A DNA stretch of 56,202 nucleotides from Nocardioides sp. YIM 152315 (GCF_029210375.1 NZ_JARGER010000026.1:1-56202); one strand, 5' to 3'. Positions 1 through 8,432 are shown, counted from the first letter of the stretch. Notes: a model not told the origin generated them from the letters alone. Numbers and translations are program-made.

Positions 1-51
1 ACCCGCCAGCTGACCCCGAGGCCGAGGGCAAAGTCACCGGAACCTTCCTTA

Positions 52-137
52 CAGACAGGCGCCGGGGCGCCTTCCCCAACCACCGAGGCCCCTGCGGTGG
101 TTTCGAGACAGGCGCCAGGGCGCCTTCCTCACCCACC
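52..137. repeat. REP-like hairpin repeats, left-end cluster
   Basis: Two copies of the family also found at 14826-14958 and 55983-56202. A truncated copy (52-84) keeps the GGCGCC..GGCGCC centre and the CAACCACC right arm. A full copy (96-137) runs from GGTGGTTTCGAGAC through GGCGCCAGGGCGCC to CTCACCCACC. The two ends of the full unit are inverted repeats, so it folds as a hairpin of about 42 nt. The unit lies 3' of the esterase gene. I see no gene in bases 1-179. Confidence 0.8.
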
Positions 138-179
138 GACGACCACCCGCACCCGGTGGTTGACCCGTGGACGTCGCCG

Positions 180-1118
180 TCAGTCGCGCAGGACCTTGCG
201 GAACAGCCCGAACGTCTCGTCGACGGCAGCCTGCGCGGCGGGGGAGTGGCGGCCCATGTCGACGAAGCCGTGGACCAGGCCGGGGAAGGTGCGAACCTCC
301 ACCGGCACGCCGGCGGACGCCAGGGCCGCGGCGTAGGCCAGGCCGTCGTCGCGGAGGGGGTCGAACTCGGCGACCACGACGACCGCGGGCGCCAGGCCGC
401 TGAGCGAGCCGTGGAGAGGGGCGAGCCGGGGGTCGGTCCGGTCGACGTCGGAGAGGTGGCCGACGTACTGCTGGTCGAACCACACCATCGTCTCGACCTC
501 GAGGAAGTAGCCGGCGGCGTTCTCCGTGTGGGAGGGGTACGACGTGCCGCCGTCGGTCACCGGGTAGATCAGCAGCTGGCCGGCGAGCTCGACGCCCTCG
601 TCGCGCATGGTCTGGGCGGTGACGGCCGCGAGGTTGCCGCCGGCGCTGTCACCGGCCACGGCGAGGCGGGAGTCGCCGCCCAGCGTCTCGAGGGCGGACA
701 CCGCCCAGCGCGTGGCGGCGACCGCGTCCTCGACCCCGGCCGGCCACGGGTCCTCCGGCGCCAGCCGGTAGTCGACGGAGACGACGACGGCCTCGGCGCC
801 GTTCGCGAGGGTCCGGGCGGTCAGGTCGTGGGTGTCGAGGTCGCCGATCACGAAGCCGCCGCCGTGGAACATCACGATCGTCGGCAGCGGCCCCACGGCG
901 TCGGGCCGGTAGATGCGGGCGGGTCGAGGGCCGGCACCGCCGGGCACCTCGACGTCCTCGACCGACGCCACGGCGGGCAACGCCGCAGGGTCGCGCAGGT
1001 CGACGGTGAGCGCGCGGAAGCCGGCGCGCGCCTGGGCCGGCGTCTGCTGCGACATCGGTGGGTTGCCGGCCGACGCGAGGAACTCGAGCAGGCTGGCGAG
1101 GGACGGGTCGACGGGCAT
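180..1118 (-). CDS. alpha/beta hydrolase, hormone-sensitive-lipase-type esterase
   Basis: Predicted carboxylesterase of 312 residues, the normal size for the HSL (bacterial family IV) group. Visible hallmarks are the oxyanion-hole HGGG at residues 85-88, the nucleophile elbow GDSAGG at 156-161 (Ser158), Asp253 in EFDPL and His283 in GLVHGF, which together make a complete triad. There is no signal peptide or membrane segment, so it is probably cytoplasmic. The ATG lies 11 nt after the stop of the upstream acyl-CoA dehydrogenase, making this the last gene of the catabolic operon. Its substrate may be an ester or lactone intermediate of that pathway; this is inferred from position only. Confidence 0.88.
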   Translation of the reverse strand: MPVDPSLASLLEFLASAGNPPMSQQTPAQARAGFRALTVDLRDPAALPAVASVEDVEVPGGAGPRPARIYRPDAVGPLPTIVMFHGGGFVIGDLDTHDLTARTLANGAEAVVVSVDYRLAPEDPWPAGVEDAVAATRWAVSALETLGGDSRLAVAGDSAGGNLAAVTAQTMRDEGVELAGQLLIYPVTDGGTSYPSHTENAAGYFLEVETMVWFDQQYVGHLSDVDRTDPRLAPLHGSLSGLAPAVVVVAEFDPLRDDGLAYAAALASAGVPVEVRTFPGLVHGFVDMGRHSPAAQAAVDETFGLFRKVLRD

Positions 1119-1129
1119 CGGGTCTCCTG

Positions 1130-2293
1130 TCAGACGAAGGCGTTGACGCCGGTCTCGGCGCGGCCGATGAGCAGCTTCTGGATCTGGCTGGTGCCCTCGT
1201 AGAGGGTCATCACGCGGGCGTCGCGCAGGTACTTCTGCGCGGGGTACTCGTCGACGTAGCCGGCCCCGCCGTAGACCTGGATCGCGTTGTTGGCCGCGCG
1301 TACGGCGGCCTCGGACGCGAACAGCTTGGCCTTCGACGCGGCGGTGCCGAAGGGCTCGCCGCGGTCGATCAGGTCGGCGCAGCGCCACACCAGCAACCGG
1401 GCCGCGTCCGCGTCGACCGACATGTCCGAGATCAGCTCCTGCACCAGCTGGAAGCCCGCCAACGGCTTGCCGAACTGGGTGCGGCTCGTGGCGTAGGCGA
1501 CCGACTCCTCGAGACAGCCCTGGACGATGCCGACGCAGCCGGCGGCCACCGAGACCCGGCCCTTGTCGAGGGTGGTCATCGCGATCTTGAAGCCCTGGCC
1601 CTCCTCGCCGAGCAGCGCCGAGGCGGGCACGCGGACGTCGGAGAGGAACAGCTCGGCGGTGGCCTGACCGCGCAGCCCGAGCTTGCCCTTGATCTCGCGG
1701 GCCTCGAAGCCCGGGGTGTCGGTCGGCACCAGGAACGCCGAGACGCCCCGCGGCCCTGGCTGGGTCTCGGGGTCGCTGGTGCGTGCGAAGACCAGCGCGA
1801 CCTTCGCCCAGGTGCCGTTGGTGATGAAGAGCTTCTGGCCGTTGATGACGTAGTCGTCGCCGTCCTTGCGGGCGCGCGAGGTGAGGTTGCCGGCGTCGGA
1901 CCCGGTGTCGGGCTCGGTCAGCCCGAAGCAGCCCAGCGCCCGACCGCTCGCGATCTGCGGCAGCCACTCCTGCTTCTGCGCTGGCGTGCCGAAGCCCAGC
2001 ACCGACTTGCCGAAGAGCCCGTTGGAGACCGACACGATGCCGCGCAGCGCGGAGTCGGCGCGCCCGAGCTCCTCCATGCCGAGCACGTAGGTCAGGTAGT
2101 CGCCCCCGAGCCCGCCGTACTCCTCGGGGATCGTGAGCCCGAAGAACCCGATCTCCGCCATCTGCGGCAGGATCGCGAGGTCCACCTGCTCGTCGCGGTC
2201 CCACTGGGTGCGGTGCGGGATCGCCTCGCGGTCGAGGAACTCGCGCGCGAGGTCGCGGAACGCCTGCTGCTCGTCGTTGAGCGTCATGTCCAT
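1130..2293 (-). CDS. acyl-CoA dehydrogenase (catalytic type)
   Basis: FAD-dependent alpha,beta-dehydrogenation of an acyl-CoA, passing electrons to ETF. It has 387 residues, the usual length. It shows the family features CFGLTEPDTGSD in the FAD/substrate region, the C-terminal QVYGGAGYVDEYP segment, and LYEGTSQIQ, whose Glu is the usual catalytic base of short-chain enzymes. The start chosen is the ATG at 2293 (MDMTLND), which has AGGA about 7 nt upstream and lies 4 nt after the previous stop; a second ATG at 2287 is possible. Closest in style to short/branched-chain dehydrogenases; the substrate cannot be read from the sequence. Confidence 0.9.
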   Translation of the reverse strand: MDMTLNDEQQAFRDLAREFLDREAIPHRTQWDRDEQVDLAILPQMAEIGFFGLTIPEEYGGLGGDYLTYVLGMEELGRADSALRGIVSVSNGLFGKSVLGFGTPAQKQEWLPQIASGRALGCFGLTEPDTGSDAGNLTSRARKDGDDYVINGQKLFITNGTWAKVALVFARTSDPETQPGPRGVSAFLVPTDTPGFEAREIKGKLGLRGQATAELFLSDVRVPASALLGEEGQGFKIAMTTLDKGRVSVAAGCVGIVQGCLEESVAYATSRTQFGKPLAGFQLVQELISDMSVDADAARLLVWRCADLIDRGEPFGTAASKAKLFASEAAVRAANNAIQVYGGAGYVDEYPAQKYLRDARVMTLYEGTSQIQKLLIGRAETGVNAFV

Positions 2294-2297
2294 GTGG

Positions 2298-3365
2298 TCA
2301 TCCTGCCGTCGGTGCCGGAAGGTCGACGAGTACGCCGAGCGCGGCGCGGTGTGCCTCGGGCGACCCGAGCAGGATCGCATCCGCCTTGGCGCGCTTCAGG
2401 TGCAGGTGGGCGGGATGCTCCCAGGTCATGCCGAGGCCGCCGTGCAGCTGGATCGCCTCCTCGGCCGCGTGCACGGCGGCCTCTGCGCAGAACGAGCCGG
2501 CGACGGCGACCGCCACCGGGGCGTCGGCGTCGCCGAGTGCCAGCGTGGCCGCGGCGTACCGTGCCGCCGCGTCGGCCTGCTCGACCTCGGCGTAGAGGTC
2601 GGCGAGCCGGTGCTTGAGCGCCTGGAACCCACCGACGACGCGGCCGAACTGGCGACGCTCCTTCAGGTAGGCGATCGTCGTCTCCAGGGCCCACCGGGCG
2701 ACGCCGACCTGCTCGCTCGCGAGCAGTCCGGCACCCGTCAGCAGGCCGGCGTCGACGGCGGCCGCGGCATCGGCGGACACGAGCGTCCTCTCGGCGCCGT
2801 CGAGGTCGACCTCGGCGAGCGGGCGCGTCATGTCGAGCGAGGACACCGGCGTGACCGTTGCTCCCCGCACCGCGTAGAGGGCGTCGCCCTCGGGCAGGAG
2901 GAGCACGTCGGCGGGCAGGCCCACGGCCGTGAGGGCGGTCGGGCCGTGCTGGCGGGCGGTCGGCCGCACCAGCAGCGCGGCGGTCTGCTCGCCGGAGGCG
3001 AGCGCCGGCAGGATCGTCGTGTCGCCGAGCGCGACGAGCACCGTCGTCGCGATGACGCTGGAGGTCAGGAACGGCGACGGCGCGGCCGCCCGGCCGAGCT
3101 CCTCCAGCACGGCTGCCGCCTCGCGCGCCGACGCTCCGGCACCACCGAGCGACTCCGGCACCAGCAGGCCCGGCAGGCCGAGCTCGACGAACGCCGACCA
3201 CAGCGGGCCGGTCACGTCGTCCGTCCCGTCGTAGAGGGCGTTGACGCGGTCGGTCGGCGCGCGCTTCTCGAGCACCTTGCGCACCGACGCGCGCAGATCG
3301 GTCTCGACGTCGTCGGGCAGCAGCGAGACGTCGGCGGGTGCGGCCGAGGATGGGGAGAGCGTCAT
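2298..3365 (-). CDS. acyl-CoA dehydrogenase-like subunit lacking the usual catalytic Glu
   Basis: A 355-residue acyl-CoA dehydrogenase fold protein, shorter than its neighbours. The C-terminal helix IQLHGGLGMTWEHP is recognisable, but where active enzymes have E-G-T or E-G-G-T-S this one reads LLGSPEAHR, so the usual base is absent. Family knowledge: in actinobacterial steroid and side-chain catabolism, such a subunit pairs with an adjacent full-length dehydrogenase in an alpha2beta2 enzyme (FadE26-27 and FadE28-29 type). The ATGA overlap (3362-3365) with the preceding dehydrogenase supports co-translation and pairing. The heteromer is inferred. Confidence 0.85.
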   Translation of the reverse strand: MTLSPSSAAPADVSLLPDDVETDLRASVRKVLEKRAPTDRVNALYDGTDDVTGPLWSAFVELGLPGLLVPESLGGAGASAREAAAVLEELGRAAAPSPFLTSSVIATTVLVALGDTTILPALASGEQTAALLVRPTARQHGPTALTAVGLPADVLLLPEGDALYAVRGATVTPVSSLDMTRPLAEVDLDGAERTLVSADAAAAVDAGLLTGAGLLASEQVGVARWALETTIAYLKERRQFGRVVGGFQALKHRLADLYAEVEQADAAARYAAATLALGDADAPVAVAVAGSFCAEAAVHAAEEAIQLHGGLGMTWEHPAHLHLKRAKADAILLGSPEAHRAALGVLVDLPAPTAG

Positions 3366-4540
3366 CGCGGCAGGTCCTTCCAGGCGACGTCCTTGTCGAC
3401 GCGGTGCTCGGTGGGCAGGCCGAGGATCCGCTCGGCGACGACGTTGCGCAGCACCTCCGAGGTGCCGCCCTCGATGGAGTTGCCCTTGGCGCGCAGGTAG
3501 CGGAAGCCCGCGTCACGTCCGAAGAAGTCCACGTGGGTCGGCCGGCGCATCTCCCAGCTCTCGTAGCGCAGCCCCTCGTCTCCCCGGAGGTCGACGTCGA
3601 GTGCCGACAGCTGCTGGTTGATGCGGGCGAAGGAGAGCTTCATCGCGGAGCCCTCGGGGCCGGGTACGCCGGCCGCCAGCTTCTGGCGCAGGCGGGTGGC
3701 GGTGATGCGCGCGACCTCGGTGTCGATCCAGCCGCGCAGCAGCCTCTCGTGGGTCTCCGGCGTGCGCAGGTCGGGGCGCTCGCGCCAGGCCTTCGCGACG
3801 TTCATGACCATGCCGAACTCGCGGGGGAACGCGCCACCGCCGATCGCCACGCGCTCGTTGGAGAGCGTCGCGTTGGCGACCTTCCAGCCCTCCCCGACGT
3901 CGCCGAGCCGGTCGGAGTCGAGGATGCGCACGTCGGTCAGGAAGACCTCGTTGAACTCCGCCTCGCCGGTGATCTGGCGCAGCGGCCGCACCTCGACGCC
4001 GGGGTCGTGCATGTCGACGATGAAGTAGGAGAGGCCCGCGTGCTTGGGCTGGTCGGGGTCGGTGCGGGCGAGCATGATCGCGCGGTCGGCAAGGTGAGCC
4101 GACGAGGTCCACACCTTCTGGCCGTTCACGATCCAGGTGTCGCCGTCGAGCACTGCGCGCGTGGCGAGCCCGGCGAGGTCGGAGCCGGCGCCGGGCTCGG
4201 AGAAGAGCTGGCACCACACCTCCTCGCCGCACCAGAGCTTCTTCAGGTACCGCTGCTTCTGCTCGTCGGTGCCGAAGGCCAGGATCGTCGGCGCGGCCAT
4301 GCCGAGCCCGATGCCGATCCTGCGCGGGTCGTTGTCGGGCGCGCCCGCCTTGTAGAGCGCCTTCTCCGCGACCGTCTGCAGGCTGCGCGGGAGGCCGAGC
4401 CCGCCGAGGCCCTCGGGGAAGTGCACCCACGCGAGTCCGGCGTCGAAGCGCGCGTGCAGGAAGTCCATCCGCTGCGTCGACGCCGGCGGGTGCTCGGCGA
4501 GCAGCGCGTCGACGCGCTCCCTCAGCTCGGTCTCGTCCAC
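3362..4540 (-). CDS. acyl-CoA dehydrogenase (probable partner of the next gene)
   Basis: Acyl-CoA dehydrogenase of 392 residues with the FAD/substrate loop CQLFSEPGAGSDLAG, the VNGQKVWTS strand and a C-terminal EGGTSEVLRNVVAERILGLP segment carrying the likely catalytic Glu. The start is GTG at 4540, immediately after the TGA of the preceding dehydrogenase. It overlaps the downstream dehydrogenase-like gene by four bases (ATGA). It most resembles the large subunits of the heteromeric dehydrogenases used on steroid or branched side-chain CoA esters, but the sequence does not fix the substrate. Confidence 0.9.
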   Translation of the reverse strand: MDETELRERVDALLAEHPPASTQRMDFLHARFDAGLAWVHFPEGLGGLGLPRSLQTVAEKALYKAGAPDNDPRRIGIGLGMAAPTILAFGTDEQKQRYLKKLWCGEEVWCQLFSEPGAGSDLAGLATRAVLDGDTWIVNGQKVWTSSAHLADRAIMLARTDPDQPKHAGLSYFIVDMHDPGVEVRPLRQITGEAEFNEVFLTDVRILDSDRLGDVGEGWKVANATLSNERVAIGGGAFPREFGMVMNVAKAWRERPDLRTPETHERLLRGWIDTEVARITATRLRQKLAAGVPGPEGSAMKLSFARINQQLSALDVDLRGDEGLRYESWEMRRPTHVDFFGRDAGFRYLRAKGNSIEGGTSEVLRNVVAERILGLPTEHRVDKDVAWKDLPR

Positions 4541-5770
4541 TCATGCCTCCGTCGTGTGTCGGGCGATCTCCGCCTTGGCGAGCGAGTTCTTGTGCACCTC
4601 GTCGGGGCCGTCGGCGAACCGCAGCGTGCGGATGCCGGCGTACGCCGAGGCCAGGGGGAAGTCCTGCGACAGGCCGCCGGCGCCGTGCACCTGGATCGCC
4701 TTGTCGAGGATCCACTGCACGGTCTGGGGCGTCGCGATCTTGATCGCCTGGATCTCGCTGTGCGCGCCTCGGTTGCCGACGGTGTCCATCAGCCACGCGG
4801 TCTTGAGCACGAGCAGGCGCAGCTGCTCGATGCGCACCCGCGACTCGGCGATCCAGTCGCGGACGACTCCCTGCTGCGCGATCGGCCGGCCGAAGGCGAC
4901 GCGCTGGGAGGCGCGCCGGCACATCAGGTCGATGGCGGCTTCCGCGACGCCGATCGACCGCATGCAGTGGTGGATCCGGCCAGGCCCGAGCCGGGCCTGC
5001 GCGATGGCGAACCCGGCGCCCTCCTCGCCGATCAGGTTGGTCACGGGGACCCGCACGTCGGTGAACCGCAGCTCCGCGTGGCCGCCGTGCTCGTGGTCGT
5101 CGTACCCGAAGACCTCCATGCCGCGCACGACCTCCAGGCCGGGGGCGTCCCGCGGGACGAGGATCATGCTCTGCTGGCGGTGCCGCGAGGCCGACGGGTC
5201 GGTCTTGCCCATCACGATGAGGACCGCGGCGTGCGGGTTCATCGCGCCGGTGATCCACCACTTGCGACCGTTGAGGACGTACTCGTCGCCGTCCCGCTCG
5301 ATGCGGGTCGCGATGTTGGTCGCGTCGGAGGAGGCCACGTCGGGCTCGGTCATCGCGAAGGCGGAGCGGATCTCGGCCCGGAGCAGCGGCTGCAGCCAGC
5401 GCTCCTTCTGCTCCGGCGTGCCGAAGAGCGAGAGCACCTCCATGTTGCCGGTGTCGGGCGCCGCGCAGTTGAGCACCGCCGGCGCGAGGTGTCCGGCGCG
5501 GCCGGTGATCTCGGCGAGCGGCGCGTACTCCAGGTTGGAGAGACCGGGGGAGTCGGCGTGCTCCCGGGGCAGGAAGAGGTTCCAGAGCCCGAGCTCGCGG
5601 GCCTCGGCCCGGAGCTCCTCGAGCACCGGTGCCTCGCTCCACGCCCAGCGGTCCTCGAGCTCGCCGAGCTGCTGGTGGAAGGTCGGTCCGGACGGCGCGA
5701 TCCGGTCGGCCATGAAGGTCTCGAGCCGGTCGATCAGCTCCTGGGTGCGCTCGTCGTGCGCGAAGTGCAT
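4541..5770 (-). CDS. acyl-CoA dehydrogenase, ACAD10/ACAD11-like
   Basis: Acyl-CoA dehydrogenase of 409 residues. The AMTEPDVASSDATNI loop and the C-terminal LRFADGPDEVH motif place it with the subfamily that includes the dehydrogenase part of animal ACAD10/ACAD11, in which an APH-type kinase is fused to the dehydrogenase. Here the kinase is the separate gene immediately upstream (5780-6826), nine bases away, so the two halves are neighbours rather than one chain. In the known systems, kinase plus dehydrogenase process 4-hydroxyacyl-CoAs. The same reaction here is a supported inference, not proven. Confidence 0.88.
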   Translation of the reverse strand: MHFAHDERTQELIDRLETFMADRIAPSGPTFHQQLGELEDRWAWSEAPVLEELRAEARELGLWNLFLPREHADSPGLSNLEYAPLAEITGRAGHLAPAVLNCAAPDTGNMEVLSLFGTPEQKERWLQPLLRAEIRSAFAMTEPDVASSDATNIATRIERDGDEYVLNGRKWWITGAMNPHAAVLIVMGKTDPSASRHRQQSMILVPRDAPGLEVVRGMEVFGYDDHEHGGHAELRFTDVRVPVTNLIGEEGAGFAIAQARLGPGRIHHCMRSIGVAEAAIDLMCRRASQRVAFGRPIAQQGVVRDWIAESRVRIEQLRLLVLKTAWLMDTVGNRGAHSEIQAIKIATPQTVQWILDKAIQVHGAGGLSQDFPLASAYAGIRTLRFADGPDEVHKNSLAKAEIARHTTEA

Positions 5771-5779
5771 GTCAGTCCT

Positions 5780-6826
5780 CTAGTTGCGGCCGAGGGCGTC
5801 GAGCCCTGCGGCGATCAGCGGGTCGAAGGCGGCGCCGATCTGGTCGAATCCCTCGCCGACCGTCTGGCCCTGCTCGAAGCGGTAGTTGATCCCCTCGAGG
5901 ATCACCGCGAGCTTGAAGTAGGCGAGCCCGAGGTGGAACCCCATGTCGCCGAGCCCGCCGGGGTCGTCGTGGCCGAGCGCCGCGGCGTACCGCGCGAGCT
6001 GGGTGGCGGTGTCCGGGTAGCCCGGCGCCGAGCTCGCGTCGGAGACCAGGCCGGCCGACGGCAGCTTCGCCAGCCGGTCGTAGACCAGCATCAGCGCCAC
6101 GTCGGTGCGGGTGTCGCCGAGCGTGGCCATCTCCCAGTCGACGACGGCCTTGATCTCGTCGTCGGCGCCGGTGAGCACGTTGTCGAGGCGGTAGTCGCCG
6201 TGCACGATGCCCGACCACTGCCCGGCCGTCGCGTCGTCCTCGGGCACCCGGGCGGCCAGCAGCCGGTGCAGCTCCTCGGCGTCCGGGTGCTCGCGGGTCT
6301 TCGACCCCTCGAGCTGCTTGCCCCAGCGGCGCACCTGACGCTCGAGGAAGCCCGCCGGCCGGCCCAGCTCGGCCAGCCCGACCTCGGCCGGGTCGACCCG
6401 GTGCAGCGTCGCGAGCACGTCCATGAGCCGACCCGCGAGCGTCGCCGTGCGCTCCGCGCCGAGCTCCTCGAGCTGGCTCGCTCGCCGGTAGGCCGTGCCC
6501 TCGATCCGCTCCATCACGTAGAACGGCGCGCCGGGCACGCCGTCGTCGGCGCAGTGGGCGTACGTCGTGGGCACCGGCACGTCGGTCGACTGCAGCGCGC
6601 TCATCACCGTGAACTCGCGGCCCATGTCGTGGGCGGTCGCCTGCACGTGCCCCAGCGGCGGCCGCCGTACGATCCACCACCGGTCGCCGTCGGTGACCGC
6701 GTAGGTGAGGTTGGAGCGACCGCCCGCGATCACCTCGCCGCGGAGCTCGCCGCCGATCTCGCCGGGCCGCTGCCCGTCGTACCAGGCACGGAACGCCGCC
6801 AGGTCGAGTCCGGGGAGGTCGCTCAT
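5780..6826 (-). CDS. APH-family phosphotransferase (acyl-CoA dehydrogenase-associated kinase)
   Basis: Kinase-fold protein of 348 residues. It shows a nucleotide-binding N-lobe (GGRSNLTYAV), a linker VMERIEG, the catalytic loop HGDYRLDN and the metal-binding VVDWEMATLGD, so all residues expected for activity are present. The ATG at 6826 overlaps the stop of the upstream SDR gene (ATGA). Although the fold is that of aminoglycoside kinases, an antibiotic-resistance role is unlikely because it sits in a beta-oxidation operon directly before an ACAD10/11-like gene. Related kinases (LvaA of levulinate catabolism, the kinase half of ACAD10/11) phosphorylate 4-hydroxyacyl-CoAs. Confidence 0.88.
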   Translation of the reverse strand: MSDLPGLDLAAFRAWYDGQRPGEIGGELRGEVIAGGRSNLTYAVTDGDRWWIVRRPPLGHVQATAHDMGREFTVMSALQSTDVPVPTTYAHCADDGVPGAPFYVMERIEGTAYRRASQLEELGAERTATLAGRLMDVLATLHRVDPAEVGLAELGRPAGFLERQVRRWGKQLEGSKTREHPDAEELHRLLAARVPEDDATAGQWSGIVHGDYRLDNVLTGADDEIKAVVDWEMATLGDTRTDVALMLVYDRLAKLPSAGLVSDASSAPGYPDTATQLARYAAALGHDDPGGLGDMGFHLGLAYFKLAVILEGINYRFEQGQTVGEGFDQIGAAFDPLIAAGLDALGRN

Positions 6827-7626
6827 CCGAGCCCTCCTGCGGCGTCGACCTTCTGCTGCAACCGTCGCATGCCCGCGAGCCAGCGGTCGGTGTCGCCCGC
6901 CCGGGCGGCGTAGTAGCCCGCGACCTCCGGGTGGGGGAGCACCAGGAAGCGGCCCTCCTCGATCGCGGCGACCGCGGCCTCGGCGACCTGCTCCGGCTCG
7001 AGCGCCGAGTCGCGTGACAGCAGCTCCTGCAGGGGGCCGGCCTCCTCGAGCATCTTGGTCCGCACGCCCTGCGGGCAGATCGCGTGGACGTCGACGCCCC
7101 GCCCGCCGTAGGTCACCGACAGCCACTCGGCGAAGCCGACCGCGGCGTGCTTGGTGACGGAGTACGGCGCGCTGCCGATCATCGTCAGCAGGCCGGCCGC
7201 CGACGCGGTCACGACGAAGCGGCCGCCGCCGCCGTCGGACAGCCAGCGCGGGACGAGCACGCGCGCGGCGCGGACGTGCGCCATCACGTTGACGTCGAGG
7301 ACCCGGTCCCAGGCGTCGTCGGGGGTCTGCAGGCTGTCGCCGCCACCGGCGCCGTCGATGCCCGCGTTGGCGAAGAAGACGTCCACCCGGCCCAGCGTCT
7401 CGGTCGCCGCGTCGATCAGTGCCTCGGGCGCGGTGACGTCGCCCGGGATCGCCGTACCCCCGATCTCGTCGGCGACAGCCCGCGCGTTGGCCGCGTCGAG
7501 GTCGTTGACGACGACCCGCGCGCCCCCGGCGGCCATGCGCACGGCGAGGGCGCGGCCGATGCCGCGGCCGGCGCCGGTGACGACCACGCCGCGGCCGTCG
7601 ATCTTCGCGTTCGACTGCAGGGACAT
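6823..7626 (-). CDS. SDR family NAD(P)-dependent oxidoreductase
   Basis: Classical short-chain dehydrogenase of 267 residues. It has the cofactor motif TGAGRGIG near residue 18, a NAG motif in FFANAG, and the catalytic pair in YSVTK, with Ser in the TASAAG strand. The ATG at 7626 shares one base with the TGA of the upstream SDR gene. As a member of the catabolic operon it probably oxidises a hydroxyacyl-CoA or related alcohol; the substrate is not identifiable. The C terminus is extended (about 40 residues beyond the core) and lacks the usual DGG end. Confidence 0.88.
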   Translation of the reverse strand: MSLQSNAKIDGRGVVVTGAGRGIGRALAVRMAAGGARVVVNDLDAANARAVADEIGGTAIPGDVTAPEALIDAATETLGRVDVFFANAGIDGAGGGDSLQTPDDAWDRVLDVNVMAHVRAARVLVPRWLSDGGGGRFVVTASAAGLLTMIGSAPYSVTKHAAVGFAEWLSVTYGGRGVDVHAICPQGVRTKMLEEAGPLQELLSRDSALEPEQVAEAAVAAIEEGRFLVLPHPEVAGYYAARAGDTDRWLAGMRRLQQKVDAAGGLG

Positions 7627-8378
7627 CAGTGACCGCCGGCGAGCGTCACGCCACCGTCGAGGGTGATGGTCTGGCCGGTCACCCAGGCGGCGTCGTCGGA
7701 GAGCAGGTAGGCCACGGCGCCGGCGACGTCCTCGACGACGCCGAGCCGCTTGAGCGGGTAGAGGTCGGCGACCTCGTCCTCACGCCCCTCGAAGAGCGGT
7801 GTCGCGAACGCCGTCTTCACGATCGCCGGCGCGACCGCGTTGACGCGCACCTTCGGCCCGAGCTCGACCGCGAGGGACTCGGTCAGGCTGATCAGCATCG
7901 CCTTGGACGCGCCGTACATCGCGATGCCCGGCGCCGGCTTCACACCCGACACCGACGAGACGTTGACGATCGCGCCGCCGTGCTCGCCCAGCCAGGCGCG
8001 ATGCGCCTCCTGCACCCAGGCGAGCGCACCGAGCGCGTTGACCTCGACGATCTTGCGCGCGGCGCCGAGGTCGAGGTCGACCAGGCTGGAGAGCACCGGG
8101 TTGATCCCGGCGTTGTTGACCAGCAGGTCCAGGCTGCCGAACGTCTCGACCGTGCGGCGTACGGCGTCGGCGCGGTGCTCCGGGTCGTCGGCCTTGCCCG
8201 GCACGGCGATCGCGTGGTCCGGTCCGCCGAGCGCGGCGACCGCCTCGTCGAGCGCCTCCGGCTTGCGCGCCGTGAGGCACACCCGAGCGCCCTCGTCGAC
8301 CAGTCGCTGGGCGATGCCCAGCCCGATGCCGCGGCTTGCTCCGGTCACGATCGCGACCTTGCCGGCGAGTCGGTCCAC
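7626..8378 (-). CDS. SDR family oxidoreductase, FabG-like
   Basis: Short-chain dehydrogenase of 250 residues with TGASRGIG (cofactor), NNAG, SSVSG plus YGASK (catalytic Ser-Tyr-Lys) and the C-terminal TGQTITLDGG, typical of FabG-like enzymes. The start is GTG at 8378, preceded by a strong GGGAGG ribosome-binding site. It is the first gene of the eight-gene minus-strand operon and faces the TetR regulator gene across about 55 bp. Likely role: 3-hydroxyacyl-CoA dehydrogenase or ketoreductase step of the pathway encoded downstream. Confidence 0.9.
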   Translation of the reverse strand: MDRLAGKVAIVTGASRGIGLGIAQRLVDEGARVCLTARKPEALDEAVAALGGPDHAIAVPGKADDPEHRADAVRRTVETFGSLDLLVNNAGINPVLSSLVDLDLGAARKIVEVNALGALAWVQEAHRAWLGEHGGAIVNVSSVSGVKPAPGIAMYGASKAMLISLTESLAVELGPKVRVNAVAPAIVKTAFATPLFEGREDEVADLYPLKRLGVVEDVAGAVAYLLSDDAAWVTGQTITLDGGVTLAGGH

Positions 8379-8416
8379 GCTGCCTCCCTCTCCCGTGCGT
8401 CGCGCTTGTGCGTGAC

Positions 8417-8430
8417 TAAGCGCTTGCTTA
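8417..8430. promoter_or_regulatory. TetR-type operator TAAGC-GCTT-GCTTA
   Basis: A perfect 5-bp inverted repeat (TAAGC/GCTTA) around a 4-bp spacer sits between the divergent catabolic operon (start 8378) and the tetR gene (start 8433 or 8442). Symmetric sites of this size in such gaps are typical of TetR repressors controlling themselves and a divergent operon. Occupancy here would block both promoters. Confidence 0.65.
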
Positions 8431-8432
8431 CC

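Noticed and set aside
52..137. CRISPR-like array at the REP-like repeat clusters
   Set aside because: Units are hairpins with variable spacing and no regular unique spacers, and no cas genes are present.
156..1202. Plus-strand frame opposite the esterase
   Set aside because: It is antisense to a complete HSL-type esterase with an intact triad.
5780..6826. Aminoglycoside resistance kinase
   Set aside because: The fold matches, but the overlap with catabolic SDR and acyl-CoA dehydrogenase genes points to a metabolic acyl-CoA kinase.
3338..6913. Very long plus-strand open frame opposite the acyl-CoA dehydrogenase genes
   Set aside because: Its translation is Arg/Ala/Val/His-rich with no domain, and it lies antisense to five well-recognised genes. 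Open antisense frames are expected at this G+C content.
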